From positions 1,736,001-1,800,000 of the forward strand of contig NZ_CP139979.1 of the NCBI RefSeq assembly GCF_034424525.1: a stretch of 64,000 nucleotides of DNA, in the 5' to 3' direction. Numbering within the stretch: the stretch's first letter is position 1; each line of letters opens with the position of its first letter. Below the pieces are notes generated by a model. It was not told the origin of the DNA. It was given only the letters and a program-made list of their open reading frames with translations, and did not search any database. The position numbers and the translations under genes were made by a program. This DNA is from Sphingobium yanoikuyae. Its GTDB lineage: Bacteria > Pseudomonadota > Alphaproteobacteria > Sphingomonadales > Sphingomonadaceae. This document shows, piece after piece, positions 16,224-24,953 of the stretch.

Positions 16224-16481
16224 TCATGCTTCATCCTCCCCGCCATAGCCCTTAAGATCTTCCAGGCTGAACTCCACAAGCCCCTTCAGCAGCAGGAGGG
16301 CGGCCATGTTGGCACGGTTTCGGGCGCGGGTCTTAAGCATCAGCGCCTTGAGATGGGTTTCTGCGGTGCGCGGAGAAATCGAGAGGGCCCGTGCTATCTG
16401 CTTGGCCGTGTGCCCGCGCAGCACCCATCTGGCGACCTCGCATTCCCGATTCGTCAGCTTCACAGATCTTTGATTCACCAT
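16224..16481 (-). CDS. Small LuxR-type HTH protein (DNA-binding domain only)
   Basis: The 85 residues are little more than a LuxR/GerE helix-turn-helix: KLTNRECEVARWVLRGHTAK, then IARALSISPRTAETHLKAL with the recognition helix. There is no receiver or autoinducer-binding domain. Truncated regulators of this type often control mobile-element genes. An 18-base perfect palindrome with a 6-base centre lies just upstream (16502-16519) and could be its operator. A C-terminal acidic tail (GYGGEDEA) follows a hydrophobic helix that may serve for dimerisation. Confidence 0.85.
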   Translation of the reverse strand: MVNQRSVKLTNRECEVARWVLRGHTAKQIARALSISPRTAETHLKALMLKTRARNRANMAALLLLKGLVEFSLEDLKGYGGEDEA

Positions 16482-16501
16482 ATATTTTCTTCAAACTCCT
16501 A

Positions 16502-16519
16502 AGGTCTGATCAAAGACCT
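16502..16519. promoter_or_regulatory. Palindrome upstream of the LuxR-type gene, candidate operator
   Basis: AGGTCT at 16502-16507 and AGACCT at 16514-16519 are perfect reverse complements around the six-base centre GATCAA. The site ends 20 bases before the start codon of the minus-strand LuxR-type gene and about 175 bases before the plus-strand gene at 16694. Position and symmetry fit autoregulation by a dimeric HTH protein, but this is inference. Confidence 0.45.
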
Positions 16520-16693
16520 CAAGACATTCGAAGACGGTGGTATTCGCGGCCTGCGTAACAGGCTGCGATACGCCCGGCCTCCTAAACAATCCCTCATTTC
16601 ACGTAGGTAGGCACACGCTGGCGGTCGCTGCTTAATCTGTAGAAAATGGCCATGCTTCAGAGCGAGAAATGACGATCAGATGGAGTTGCCGGC

Positions 16694-17056
16694 ATGCAGA
16701 CAGAGATAAGCGAACGATTGGTGGAACTGCTGCGGGAAACCGGCCTGCACAGCTCCGACTTCATCGATCAGATACTTGGCACCTCCACCGCCCAGCGGAC
16801 TTACCACGGCGCCGATGGGAAGGACGCGCTGCTTGGCATCATGCAAAGCCTCCTCATGCTTTGCGGTTCAGAGGAGGCGGCTGTGGACTGGCTGTTCCAT
16901 TCAGTTTCGTACCAGCAGATCAACGGCAACTATCCATATCTGGCGTTGGAAAATGGCGACTTCTGGTCACTCACCGTCCTACAGGACTGGCTGCAAATCA
17001 TCGTGCGCTATTGCGCATCCTGTCCGGATCTGATCGCCGAGATTTTCCAGAATTAG
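16694..17056 (+). CDS. Unknown 120-residue protein
   Basis: The protein is mostly helical and soluble (QTEISERLVELLRETGLHSS, later FWSLTVLQDWLQIIVRYCAS). A GATGGAG sequence just before the ATG gives acceptable translation initiation. It is transcribed away from the LuxR-type gene, and both promoters would lie in the 210-base gap between them. I do not recognise the family; the general helical plan would allow an antitoxin-like or adaptor role but nothing in the sequence proves it. Confidence 0.6.
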   Translation: MQTEISERLVELLRETGLHSSDFIDQILGTSTAQRTYHGADGKDALLGIMQSLLMLCGSEEAAVDWLFHSVSYQQINGNYPYLALENGDFWSLTVLQDWLQIIVRYCASCPDLIAEIFQN

Positions 17057-17315
17057 AGCTGCATGTCAGGACGCTCGCCTTCGTGACGAGCAGAGTGATG
17101 GGCGAAAGCACCTCTGGCTTGATCCACATCTTATTTGCCTTCCGGAGCCGCAAGCGGTGGAGGACCTGGCGCGTCTCCGCGCCACAAGACAGCCTGATAC
17201 GGCTGGAAAGCCATGCCCTCAGACCCTGACAAAAAGGTGGAGGCGGGGGTAGGCGAACATTGGCAATTTTCACATAATAGCGGGGTCGGCGTTTAAGCCG
17301 CCCCGCGAAGGCGCC

Positions 17316-17493
17316 GCAAAAGTGGGACCCCCACTTTTGCAGTATTGCGCCCAACTTTTCGTGCCTGTCAAAATGGCTGTTTGGTCAGGGTGCCAAATCG
17401 CGATTTGGTCATGCTCAGGGGTCAGTTTGACATGCTGCTGACCGCTGGCGCAGCCAAGGCGGTTTACCCTGTCAAAACGATAGGGGGCGGGGT
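17316..17493. repeat. Hairpin module, copy A
   Basis: It begins with a perfect 11-bp stem at 17316-17340 (arms GCAAAAGTGGG and CCCACTTTTGC, loop ACC), continues with GTATTGCGCCCAACTTTT, a CTGTCAAAA motif at 17365, the palindrome CCAAATCGCGATTTGG at 17393-17408, TTTGACATGCTG, CTGTCAAAAC at 17469 and ends with GGCGGGGTC. Copy B at 17559 has the same order with about the same spacing. Confidence 0.85.
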
Positions 17494-17558
17494 CAGCGGG
17501 CTCCGCGGAATTTTCCATAAATTGGGGGGTGGCGTAACAGTCGCCCCCCAAATGCGCA

Positions 17559-17737
17559 GTAAACTTGGGTCCCCCAAGTTTACGGTATTGCGCCCAACTT
17601 TTTCTGCCTGTCAGAATGGCAGTTTTGACAGGGTACCAAATCGCGATTTGGCCATACTCAGGGGCTGGTTTGACATGCTGTTGAACGCTGGCCCGGCCAA
17701 GGCCGTTTACCCTGTCAAAACCATGGGGGGCGGGGTC
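17559..17737. repeat. Hairpin module, copy B
   Basis: Same order of elements as copy A, displaced by 243 bases. The opening hairpin at 17559-17583 again has perfect 11-bp arms, but their sequence differs (GTAAACTTGGG and CCCAAGTTTAC), so changes on one arm are matched on the other. The palindrome CCAAATCGCGATTTGG at 17636-17651 is unchanged. This pattern shows that base pairing was kept while the sequence drifted. Confidence 0.85.
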
Positions 17738-17807
17738 GACACTTCCGTACGAAGAATGGTCGGCAAGGAGGCTTGCGTTATGGCAATTCAGGTGGGGGTT
17801 GAATCGC

Positions 17808-19817
17808 TCACGTCAGAGCATTGAACGACGAGCGCCCTTTCACCCTTGCCTTAGCTTGCGCGCGAACGCCGTGCCTGAGCCTATCAGCAGGTCGGATACG
17901 GATCGGCAGGCTCGGCTGAATGTGCGCGGTGAGCGGAGTGAGATACCGCAACGCTTCCAGCTTGATGCCCAAGGCGGCCTCTTCGTCATACGTGCGGGAG
18001 GTCTCTGTCTCCCCTTCATGCCCGAAGATGTCGCATCTGACGCTGTCTTGTACGTGGCCTTTCAACAGTGACGTGGCGGTGCTTCTGAACGAATGGACAT
18101 CCTTGTCCTTCCACGCGCCTCGCTGCTTATGTCGCCATGCTGTTCCTTCCGGAAACGCCCAGGCTCGCCATTTGCTGAAGATGCTTTTGTAAAAGGTGCT
18201 GGCAAAGCTGGAGGAGTTTGGCGACGACATTTCCGGAAACAGCATCTTGCAACCGGCTGCTCGGATCTGCGTGACGTAGTCGATGAAGCCCAGGCGGATG
18301 AGCTCTGGATGAATCGGAAGCTTTCGGATCGACTGTACAGTTTTCAGCTTCCGGTCCTCCGTGTAATCAATCTGGAAAAACGGAATTTCAGCCTGCTCAT
18401 GAACTTCGGTGAGCGCGAGTCCGGCAAGTTCAGAGCTACGGCCGCCGTACAACGGCAGCATGAGAGGGAGCCAATACCATGCGTCATGGATGATCTCTGT
18501 TCCGGTCTCCAGCCGACGGTCAATCCCAGCGGCGCCTGTCCAGACCGGCGCAGACAGGAGATGCGCAATCTCCTGCTTGCTCCAGCTGGCCCGCTTGTCG
18601 CGATCCCTCTTGCGTTGCAGCCGAGCCTTTCGCGCTATGCCCTTACGCGCCGACTTGAACGAGAGAGGTTGGGCAGGGCGATGCCCATCCGCCTCATTGT
18701 CACCAGCGGCGAACTCAAGAACTGCGGTGATCCACGTCAGGTGCTTGTTAATCGTAGCCTGGCTCAAGCCGACGTCGTCATCGTTCATGCGGGTCGCTCG
18801 ATCAAGGCTTGCCGCGATCCCGCCAGCCTTCTCTTCGGCGGTGCGGCCCCATCTGCCTGGCAGCGCCCGGCATAGCTTCACGAACGCCTGCACATGTGAC
18901 TGTTTGAGGTCCTGGATGTGAACGTCGCGGCCACAAGCATGGTCGAATAGCCGCAAGGCCGTTCGGACCTGACCCACGGTTACCGTATCCCATGCTTTCT
19001 CGCTCTCGTGCAGGGCGATGCATTCTTCGGTTGCCTCGAGGAGCAGCTTCTTTGCTCTGGTCGTCCCCCGATTATCGGATGTCGGAGCCGGCGGCTCCTT
19101 TTCCGCCACCACGGACGCGAGATGCCCCTCAAGTCCACTGTTCGGCATCTGCTCGAATGCGAAAGGCGTCGTGTCCGCCAACGCATCCTGAATCCAGTCA
19201 GCAGTAAAGTTCTCCTCGGCGGACAGCCGTCCCGTTGCCTCCCGGCATGCTGCTGCCCGAGCTGCGCAGACCGTTCGTTTCATGCGGTCGAGATTGTCCT
19301 GTGTCGAGCTTATGCCGAACCGTTCGACATAGCTCTGCAACTGTGAACCCGAGACCACGCTGCCCGACTGATAATCGAACACAGCGTTGCCGACCGCCTT
19401 CGCGTCAATGAATTTCCAGCCACCGGCAACGAGCCGCTCAAGATCATCGAGCGACCACTTGGCGTCTGGCCCGTTTCGAGCGAGGAAGCTCCACGCCTCA
19501 GCGTGGATGGAGTTTGTGGTGGCGTGCTCGCCTGCGGGCGCACGGCTTCCGGCCTGATCTTCAAGTATCCGCTGCAATTGCCAGCGCATCGCGTCGCTGA
19601 AAACGCGTTTGAGCTTGTCGGGCCCCATACCCGACGACTGACCGTATGCCATGCGTAATGTCTCGACTGCCGTTCCCAAGCGGAGAGCAATAGAGCGGGC
19701 GGAATTAAAATTTCCGGTACGCAATGGTAACGACAGCGTTAGGCATGTGCCTGCAACCGTGATCTTTTTTCGCCAGTAATAGGTGCCGCCACGCAGCGCC
19801 ACGTTCGGAAATCCCAC
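17808..19817 (-). CDS. int: Tyrosine recombinase/integrase of the island
   Basis: This 669-residue protein integrates and excises the island. The catalytic residues are all visible: Arg460 in YGGRSSELAGL, the His575-x-x-Arg578 box in DVHSFRSTATSLL, His600 in IFGHEG and the tyrosine nucleophile Tyr610 in ETSRTYDEEA. The N-terminus (VALRGGTYYWRKKITV) is the short beta-rich DNA-binding segment found in many alphaproteobacterial integrases, and a long central helical region makes the protein larger than the usual 400 residues. It lies with its start codon 98 bases from the tRNA-Pro 3' end that serves as attachment site, as expected for the integrase side of a tRNA-borne island. Confidence 0.93.
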   Translation of the reverse strand: MGFPNVALRGGTYYWRKKITVAGTCLTLSLPLRTGNFNSARSIALRLGTAVETLRMAYGQSSGMGPDKLKRVFSDAMRWQLQRILEDQAGSRAPAGEHATTNSIHAEAWSFLARNGPDAKWSLDDLERLVAGGWKFIDAKAVGNAVFDYQSGSVVSGSQLQSYVERFGISSTQDNLDRMKRTVCAARAAACREATGRLSAEENFTADWIQDALADTTPFAFEQMPNSGLEGHLASVVAEKEPPAPTSDNRGTTRAKKLLLEATEECIALHESEKAWDTVTVGQVRTALRLFDHACGRDVHIQDLKQSHVQAFVKLCRALPGRWGRTAEEKAGGIAASLDRATRMNDDDVGLSQATINKHLTWITAVLEFAAGDNEADGHRPAQPLSFKSARKGIARKARLQRKRDRDKRASWSKQEIAHLLSAPVWTGAAGIDRRLETGTEIIHDAWYWLPLMLPLYGGRSSELAGLALTEVHEQAEIPFFQIDYTEDRKLKTVQSIRKLPIHPELIRLGFIDYVTQIRAAGCKMLFPEMSSPNSSSFASTFYKSIFSKWRAWAFPEGTAWRHKQRGAWKDKDVHSFRSTATSLLKGHVQDSVRCDIFGHEGETETSRTYDEEAALGIKLEALRYLTPLTAHIQPSLPIRIRPADRLRHGVRAQAKARVKGRSSFNALT

Positions 19818-19830
19818 TACGCCGCCTCAA

Positions 19831-19867
19831 GGGGTACAGCGAGGGGTACAACCGTGCGTACAATCAT
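19831..19867. promoter_or_regulatory. GTACA direct repeats between integrase and att site (candidate arm sites)
   Basis: GGGGTACA occurs at 19831-19838 and 19843-19850, and GTACAATCAT at 19858-19867. Matching GTACA motifs, one as GGGTACAATGAT, occur at 2625-2629 and 2635-2646 beside the left attachment core. Their presence at both ends 55-85 bases from the cores fits arm-type binding sites for the integrase or its directionality factor. Confidence 0.45.
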
Positions 19868-19914
19868 CCCACCCCGCGAGGGTTGAGACGTAAAATCAAT
19901 AACTTAGAGAAAGT

Positions 19915-19991
<77 letters not shown>

Positions 19992-20072
19992 ATGCACGCG
20001 CGCCTTAGCGGTCGATCGCCGCCGGCGTCAATGCCCGAAAATCATGTCGGGCCACATATATTGCGCGGACAA

Positions 20073-20104
20073 ACAAAAAGGGCGGACCATATAGGCCCGC
20101 CCTT
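20073..20104 (-). terminator. Rho-independent terminator of the small lipoprotein gene
   Basis: Read on the minus strand, AAGGGCGG pairs with CCGCCCTT (20097-20104 with 20078-20085) and is followed by TTTTTGTTTG. It starts 23 bases after the stop codon of the lipoprotein gene at 20127. Confidence 0.85.
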
Positions 20105-20126
20105 CGAAATCTCGCCGTGGCAGAGA

Positions 20127-20339
20127 TTAGTGCGCGTTCGCAACGTTCTCAGCAACGTTAGCGGCGTTAGCAGCTTCGTTGGCGGCGTTGGCGGCGTTGT
20201 CAGCAGCGTTGGCGGCGTTTTCGACAACGTTCTCGACGACGGCGTTCGAAGCGTTCGCGGTTTCGTTGGCCGGCTTCTCACCGCAAGCGGCGAGGGCCAT
20301 CAGGCTGGCCGAAGCGAAAACAACAGCGATCTTCTTCAT
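20127..20339 (-). CDS. Small Asn/Ala-rich lipoprotein
   Basis: The 70-residue product starts MKKIAVVFASASLMALAAC, a lipoprotein signal peptide whose LAAC lipobox puts the mature N-terminus on Cys20. The remainder is made of degenerate Asn-Ala-Ala repeats (NAANAADNAANAANEAANA) predicted to form a helix with little hydrophobic surface. It has its own terminator. An upstream start at 20360 would add seven residues before the signal peptide and is less likely. Function unknown; the protein could resemble entericidin-type small lipoproteins in size and location, but the mature sequence is different. Confidence 0.8.
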   Translation of the reverse strand: MKKIAVVFASASLMALAACGEKPANETANASNAVVENVVENAANAADNAANAANEAANAANVAENVANAH

Positions 20340-20497
20340 TGTGTACGGCTCCCATAGCATTATGCCGCGTCTGGCACGTTAGAAATGTGACCCTACGCGA
20401 GCGACCCGCATTAACGTGTGCGCTGCACAAATCAATGCTTTTCTGACGTCGGTGAAGCGGCAGAATCACGCGACGGGGCGTTCTCTACTATAAAAGT

Positions 20498-21871
20498 TCA
20501 GTTAATGCCCAATGTTTCTGTCGCATTCGCAGCAATGTTGAGCGTGACCGCCCAGGCGGCGACATTCTGCCGCAGCTGCGCCGGATCGATCTTGTCCAGC
20601 GTGTCGTCGGGCGTGTGGTGAATGTCGAAATAGCGCGTGCCATCCTGCTGCAGGTCGATCACCGGAATGCCCGCTTCCACCAGCGGTTCGATGTCCGATC
20701 CGCCATGCGCCTTGTCACGGCTCGGCACGATGCCCAGCGGCGCCAGCCCCTGTGCGATCCGGGTCGAAAGCGCTTCATGGCCGGCGGGCAGGGTGAAGTC
20801 GACCTTCCACACCTTGTCGGCGCCAAAGTCCGATTCCAGCACCAGCGCGTGCGGCTCCTTACCATGGGCGGCATAATAAGCGCGGCCACCATTGCCGCCC
20901 ACTTCCTCGGCGCCGGCGAACAATATGCGGATCGTGCGGCGCGGCGTGCCGGCCTTGGCGACCTGCAACGCAGCAGCGGCCACGATGCCGCAGCCCGAAG
21001 CGTCGTCGATCGCCCCGGTGCCCTGGTCCCAACTGTCGAGGTGACAGGCGGCGACAATGACGCCGGCCTTGGGATCGCTGCCGGGGATTTCGCCGATGAC
21101 ATTGCCCGACGGCTGGTCCTTGGCGGTCTTCGATACGGCGGTCAGGTGGACGCGGACCGGCTGGCCGCGCGAGACCACGCGCGCCATCTGTTCGGCATCG
21201 GGTATGCTGACGGCCACGGCCGGGATCGGCGTCACACCGTCGGCCCACATCTGCACGCCGGTATGGGCGATGCGGTGATGATCGGTGCCGATCGACTTCA
21301 CCAGGATAGCGATCGCGCCCTTCCTGGCGGCGATGCTGGGGCCCTGGCGGCGGGCGGCACCATAATAGCCATAGCCCGACCCGTCCTGGGCGGCGACCAT
21401 GTCATGGCTGACGAACACGATCTTGCCCTTCACCGCGCTGTCCGGCGCGGCCTGCAGGTCGGCGATGGTCGGGAAGTAGGCGATTTCGCCCTCGATCCCC
21501 TGGGCCGGGGTTGATCCGCTGTTGCCCAGCGCCGCGACGACCAACTTCTGCGGGAAGGGGGCGATGATCGCCGCCTCGTCATGGACGCGTTCCCACAGCG
21601 GCATCTTATAAGGTTCGATGCGGACGTTGGCGAAGCCCAATGCCTTGAGCTTGGTTGCGGCCCATTCGCGCCCGCGCGCTTCGAGCGGCGTGGCGGCCGG
21701 GCGCGGACCGACTTCGGTCGTCAGCCCTTCGGTAATGTCCCAGGCGACATCATCCTTCAGGGCGGCTTCGCGAATCGCCGCGTCACTGGCCGGGGCGGCC
21801 TGGACCAGAGCGGGGGTGAAGATGCTGCCAAGGAGCAGGGCGGCGAGCGGGCCCGATCGGATTTTCTGCAT
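20498..21871 (-). CDS. Exported M28 family zinc aminopeptidase/carboxypeptidase
   Basis: A protein of about 457 residues with a signal peptide (MQKIRSGPLAALLLGSIF, cut near ALVQA) and a PA domain inserted before the M28 catalytic domain. The dinuclear zinc site is seen in ACHLDSWDQGTGAIDDASG (His and Asp), FAGAEEVGGNGG (Glu pair), ESDFGAD and HHTPDDTLDKID. It would cleave peptides in the periplasm. The ATG at 21871 is preferred to one 12 codons upstream because it starts the signal peptide directly. Confidence 0.9.
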   Translation of the reverse strand: MQKIRSGPLAALLLGSIFTPALVQAAPASDAAIREAALKDDVAWDITEGLTTEVGPRPAATPLEARGREWAATKLKALGFANVRIEPYKMPLWERVHDEAAIIAPFPQKLVVAALGNSGSTPAQGIEGEIAYFPTIADLQAAPDSAVKGKIVFVSHDMVAAQDGSGYGYYGAARRQGPSIAARKGAIAILVKSIGTDHHRIAHTGVQMWADGVTPIPAVAVSIPDAEQMARVVSRGQPVRVHLTAVSKTAKDQPSGNVIGEIPGSDPKAGVIVAACHLDSWDQGTGAIDDASGCGIVAAAALQVAKAGTPRRTIRILFAGAEEVGGNGGRAYYAAHGKEPHALVLESDFGADKVWKVDFTLPAGHEALSTRIAQGLAPLGIVPSRDKAHGGSDIEPLVEAGIPVIDLQQDGTRYFDIHHTPDDTLDKIDPAQLRQNVAAWAVTLNIAANATETLGIN

Positions 21872-21973
21872 GGCTGAAGGCTTACTCAGACATACCCCAT
21901 TTGCCAATGGCTTCCGCCTTCGCTAATTCGGCGCAAATTTTCCTGTCCATACCCTTTGGAGCTGCGCGAACCC

Positions 21974-23659
21974 ATGTCCGCCTCATCGCAATATGCCTAT
22001 GTCATGAAGAACATGACAAAGACCTTCCCCGGCGCGCCCAAGCCGGTGTTGAACAACATCAATCTGCAATTCTATCGCGGGTCCAAGATCGGTATCGTCG
22101 GCCCGAACGGCGCCGGTAAATCGACCCTGATCAAGATCATGGCCGGCATCGACACCGACATCAGTGGCGAAGCCTGGCCGGGCGAGAATGTCACCGTCGG
22201 CTATCTGCCGCAGGAGCCCCAGCTCGATCCGACCAAGAATGTGCTGGAAAATGTCAAGGACGGCGCCCGCGAGATGGCGGACAAGCTGGATCGCTTCAAC
22301 GAGATCAGCATGATCATGGCCGATCCGCCGGAAGACGTTGATTTCGACGCGCTGATGGAGGAAATGGGCACGCTGCAGGAACAGATCGACGCGGCCGATG
22401 GCTGGACGCTCGACAACCAGCTCGAAATCGCGATGGAAGCGCTGCGCTGCCCGCCGTCGGACTGGTCGGTGGAAAGCCTGTCGGGCGGTGAAAAGCGTCG
22501 CATCGCGCTCACCCGCCTGCTGATCCAGAAGCCGGACATCCTGCTGCTCGACGAACCGACCAACCATCTTGACGCCGAAAGCGTCACCTGGCTGGAAAAT
22601 CACCTCAAGGAATATGCCGGGTCGGTGCTGATGATCACCCACGACCGCTACTTCCTCGACAATGTCGTCGGCTGGATCCTGGAGCTCGATCGCGGAAAAT
22701 ATTTCCCTTACGAAGGCAACTACTCCACCTATCTGGAGAAGAAGGCCAAGCGTCTGGAGCAGGAAGACCGCGAGGCGACCGGCCGCCAGAAGGCGATCAA
22801 TGACGAGCTGGAGTGGATCCGTCAGGGTCCCAAGGGCCGCCAGACCAAGTCCAAGGCGCGTATCGCCAAGTTCGAGCAGTTGGTCGCATCCCAGGAAAAT
22901 CGCGCGCCCGGCAAGGCGCAGATCGTCATTCAGGTGCCTGAGCGTCTGGGTGGCAAGGTGATCGAGGCCAAGGGCATTTCCAAGGCCTATGGCGACAAGC
23001 TGCTGTTCGAGGATCTGTCCTTCATGCTGCCGCCCGGCGGCATCGTCGGCGTCATCGGTCCGAACGGCGCGGGCAAGTCGACCCTGTTCCGTCTGATCAC
23101 CGGTCAGGAAACCCCCGATTCGGGCGAGATCGACATCGGCTCAACCGTGCGTCTGGGCTATGTCGACCAGAGCCGCGACCATCTCGACGCGTCGAAGAAT
23201 GTCTGGGAAGAAGTCTCGGACGGTCTCGATTACGTCAAGGTCAACGGCCATGACATGTCGACCCGTGCCTATGTCGGCGCCTTCAACTTCAAGGGCCAGG
23301 ACCAGCAGAAGAATGTCGGTAAGCTGTCGGGTGGTGAGCGCAACCGCGTCCACATCGCCAAGATGCTGAAGCGCGGCGGCAATGTGCTGCTGCTCGACGA
23401 ACCGACCAACGATCTTGACGTCGAAACGCTGGCCGCACTGGAAGAGGCGATCGAGAATTTCGCCGGTTGCGCCGTGGTCATCAGCCATGACCGCTTCTTC
23501 CTCGATCGTCTCGCCACCCACATCCTCGCCTTCGAAGGCGACAGCCATGTCGAATGGTTCGAAGGCAATTTCGAAGCCTATGAGGAAGACAAGCGCCGTC
23601 GCCTCGGCGATGCTGCCGATCGTCCGACGCGCCTTGCCTATAAGAAGCTGACGCGCTGA
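21974..23659 (+). CDS. ettA: Energy-dependent translational throttle protein EttA (ABC-F ATPase)
   Basis: This 561-residue ABC-F protein has two ATPase domains, each with Walker A (GPNGAGKST) and a signature motif (LSGGEKRRIAL and LSGGERNRVHI), joined by the linker and a charged helix that enters the ribosome. The full-length order and the sequence EWIRQGPKGRQTKSKARI in the linker are characteristic of EttA. It binds the ribosomal E site and couples translation to the ATP/ADP ratio. The ATG at 21974 was chosen; an in-frame TTG lies six codons earlier. A terminator follows at 23716. Confidence 0.95.
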   Translation: MSASSQYAYVMKNMTKTFPGAPKPVLNNINLQFYRGSKIGIVGPNGAGKSTLIKIMAGIDTDISGEAWPGENVTVGYLPQEPQLDPTKNVLENVKDGAREMADKLDRFNEISMIMADPPEDVDFDALMEEMGTLQEQIDAADGWTLDNQLEIAMEALRCPPSDWSVESLSGGEKRRIALTRLLIQKPDILLLDEPTNHLDAESVTWLENHLKEYAGSVLMITHDRYFLDNVVGWILELDRGKYFPYEGNYSTYLEKKAKRLEQEDREATGRQKAINDELEWIRQGPKGRQTKSKARIAKFEQLVASQENRAPGKAQIVIQVPERLGGKVIEAKGISKAYGDKLLFEDLSFMLPPGGIVGVIGPNGAGKSTLFRLITGQETPDSGEIDIGSTVRLGYVDQSRDHLDASKNVWEEVSDGLDYVKVNGHDMSTRAYVGAFNFKGQDQQKNVGKLSGGERNRVHIAKMLKRGGNVLLLDEPTNDLDVETLAALEEAIENFAGCAVVISHDRFFLDRLATHILAFEGDSHVEWFEGNFEAYEEDKRRRLGDAADRPTRLAYKKLTR

Positions 23660-23715
23660 TTTGATCGGGAGGCTGGAAACGGCCTCTCGCAAAATAGCGT
23701 CATAACAATGACTTG

Positions 23716-23750
23716 AAACGCCCGGTGTCCTTCAGGGATGCCGGGCGTTT
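23716..23750 (+). terminator. Terminator after ettA
   Basis: AAACGCCCGG (23716-23725) pairs with CCGGGCGTTT (23741-23750), and the right arm continues into TTTTATCG. It lies 56 bases after the ettA stop. Confidence 0.85.
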
Positions 23751-23882
23751 TATCGTTCCATCGCCTTGGCGGTAATGAAGTTGCAATATCTGCAACGTCG
23801 GTTCCGCCCTTCGCAATTGCGAAAGAACGCGCTGCGCTGCACATAGGACGGGCCTTTCAGGCATCCTCTCCTAAAACTTATC

Positions 23883-23915
23883 AAGGCCGGCCTTTCGGGG
23901 CTGGCCCTTTTTTTG
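23883..23915 (+). terminator. Second terminator-like hairpin with T-run
   Basis: AAGGCCGGCC and GGGGCTGGCCCTT form an imperfect stem around TTTC, followed by a run of seven or more T. It lies in the gap between ettA and the convergent peroxidase gene and may act as a backup terminator for plus-strand transcripts. Confidence 0.5.
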
Positions 23916-23948
23916 TCCTTCGAACGCGGTTTTTTAGGCGGGCACAGC

Positions 23949-24953
23949 TCACGCGGGGATGGGGCAGGACGCGGCCGGCCGGGCCAGTGCGGCATTCTTC
24001 AGGAAATCATGGTCCGTCAGCGCGTCGAGAAAGGCGAGCAGGGCAGGCATGTCGACATCGACCAGCATCGGCGCGGCGTGGCGGCGGATCGCCGATTCGA
24101 TCGTCGGCGACTGGCCATCGTGCAGCCAGGGGCCGGTGACGGCGACATTGCGCAACGACGGCGTACGGAACTGCTCGGGCGGCGGCTCGAAGCCCGGCGG
24201 CAGGGGCTTGCCGCCATAGGCCGCCGCATCGACCTCCTGCGGCGCAGCGGTGCCGACATAATGGGTCTTGCTGTCGGTGAAGTCCGGCTCGGAATGACAG
24301 CTGCCGCAGCCCGCTGCGGCAAATTGCCTGGCCCCACGCTGCGCCAGTGGCGACAATGCGCCGCGATCATGGGCGCTGCCGAAGGAGATCATCGTGCGCT
24401 GGAACGCCGCAAGAGCCGCGGTCACCCTTGCGAAATCCAGGTCACTGGGTGCATCGGGGAAGGCGGCCGCAAACATCCGGCGATAGCAGGGATTGGCGCC
24501 GATCCGCCGGGCCAGCCCGACATCATCCTGCGCCAGCCCCATCTCCACCGGCTTGGTCCCGGTCATCGGCACCATCGCCTGCTGTTCCAGCGTCGACAGG
24601 CCGGCCTCGGTCCAGGTCAGGCCGCTGCGCCACGCGACATTGGCAAGGCCGGGCACGTTGCGCACGCCCATGTCGCCCATCACGCCGCGATGGGTGGTCA
24701 GGCCATCGGCAAAGCCCTTCTCCTGCTGGTGGCAGTCGGCGCAGGCCATGCTGCCATCGGCCGACAGGGCGCGATCATAAAAGAGCCGCCGCCCGAGTGC
24801 GACCTTCGCCGCGCTCATGCCATTGTCGGATGGTACGGCGGGCACCGCGATGCCGGCGGGCAGGGCGGGCCAGCGCCAGGCTGGACGCGCGGCCCCTAGC
24901 CCCGTTGCCAGCAATGCCGCCGCCCCGATGATAGCCGCTCCACCCAATCGCAT
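23949..24953 (-). CDS. Di-haem cytochrome c peroxidase (MauG/CcpA family)
   Basis: The 334-residue product carries two CxxCH haem-binding motifs, CADCH in ADGSMACADCHQQEKGF and CGSCH in AAAGCGSCHSEPDF, the hallmark of the bacterial di-haem peroxidases that reduce hydrogen peroxide in the periplasm with electrons from cytochrome c, or of MauG-type relatives. The ATG at 24953 starts a signal anchor (MRLGGAAIIGAAALLATG); a start at 25037 would add 28 residues including a basic stretch. The gene is convergent with ettA. No obvious partner gene lies beside it. Confidence 0.9.
   Translation of the reverse strand: MRLGGAAIIGAAALLATGLGAARPAWRWPALPAGIAVPAVPSDNGMSAAKVALGRRLFYDRALSADGSMACADCHQQEKGFADGLTTHRGVMGDMGVRNVPGLANVAWRSGLTWTEAGLSTLEQQAMVPMTGTKPVEMGLAQDDVGLARRIGANPCYRRMFAAAFPDAPSDLDFARVTAALAAFQRTMISFGSAHDRGALSPLAQRGARQFAAAGCGSCHSEPDFTDSKTHYVGTAAPQEVDAAAYGGKPLPPGFEPPPEQFRTPSLRNVAVTGPWLHDGQSPTIESAIRRHAAPMLVDVDMPALLAFLDALTDHDFLKNAALARPAASCPIPA

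Larger units (their letters stand above)
17057..17807. other. Non-coding hairpin-rich region of the island
   Basis: About 750 bases between the unknown gene and the 3' end of the integrase. It holds two related modules 243 bases apart (17316-17493 and 17559-17737), each with a 25-base hairpin, a 16-base palindrome and CTGTCAAAA-type motifs. A third G/C-rich hairpin (17522-17557, GGGGGG against CCCCCC) lies between them. Although a frame stays open across both copies because 243 is divisible by three, its composition does not look like a protein and I treat the region as non-coding. Confidence 0.6.

Noticed and set aside
17345..17824. Open frame of 159 codons across both hairpin modules, encoding two similar halves
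   Set aside because: The frame stays open because the modules are 243 bases apart; the composition is not protein-like and the hairpin covariation indicates a structural element.
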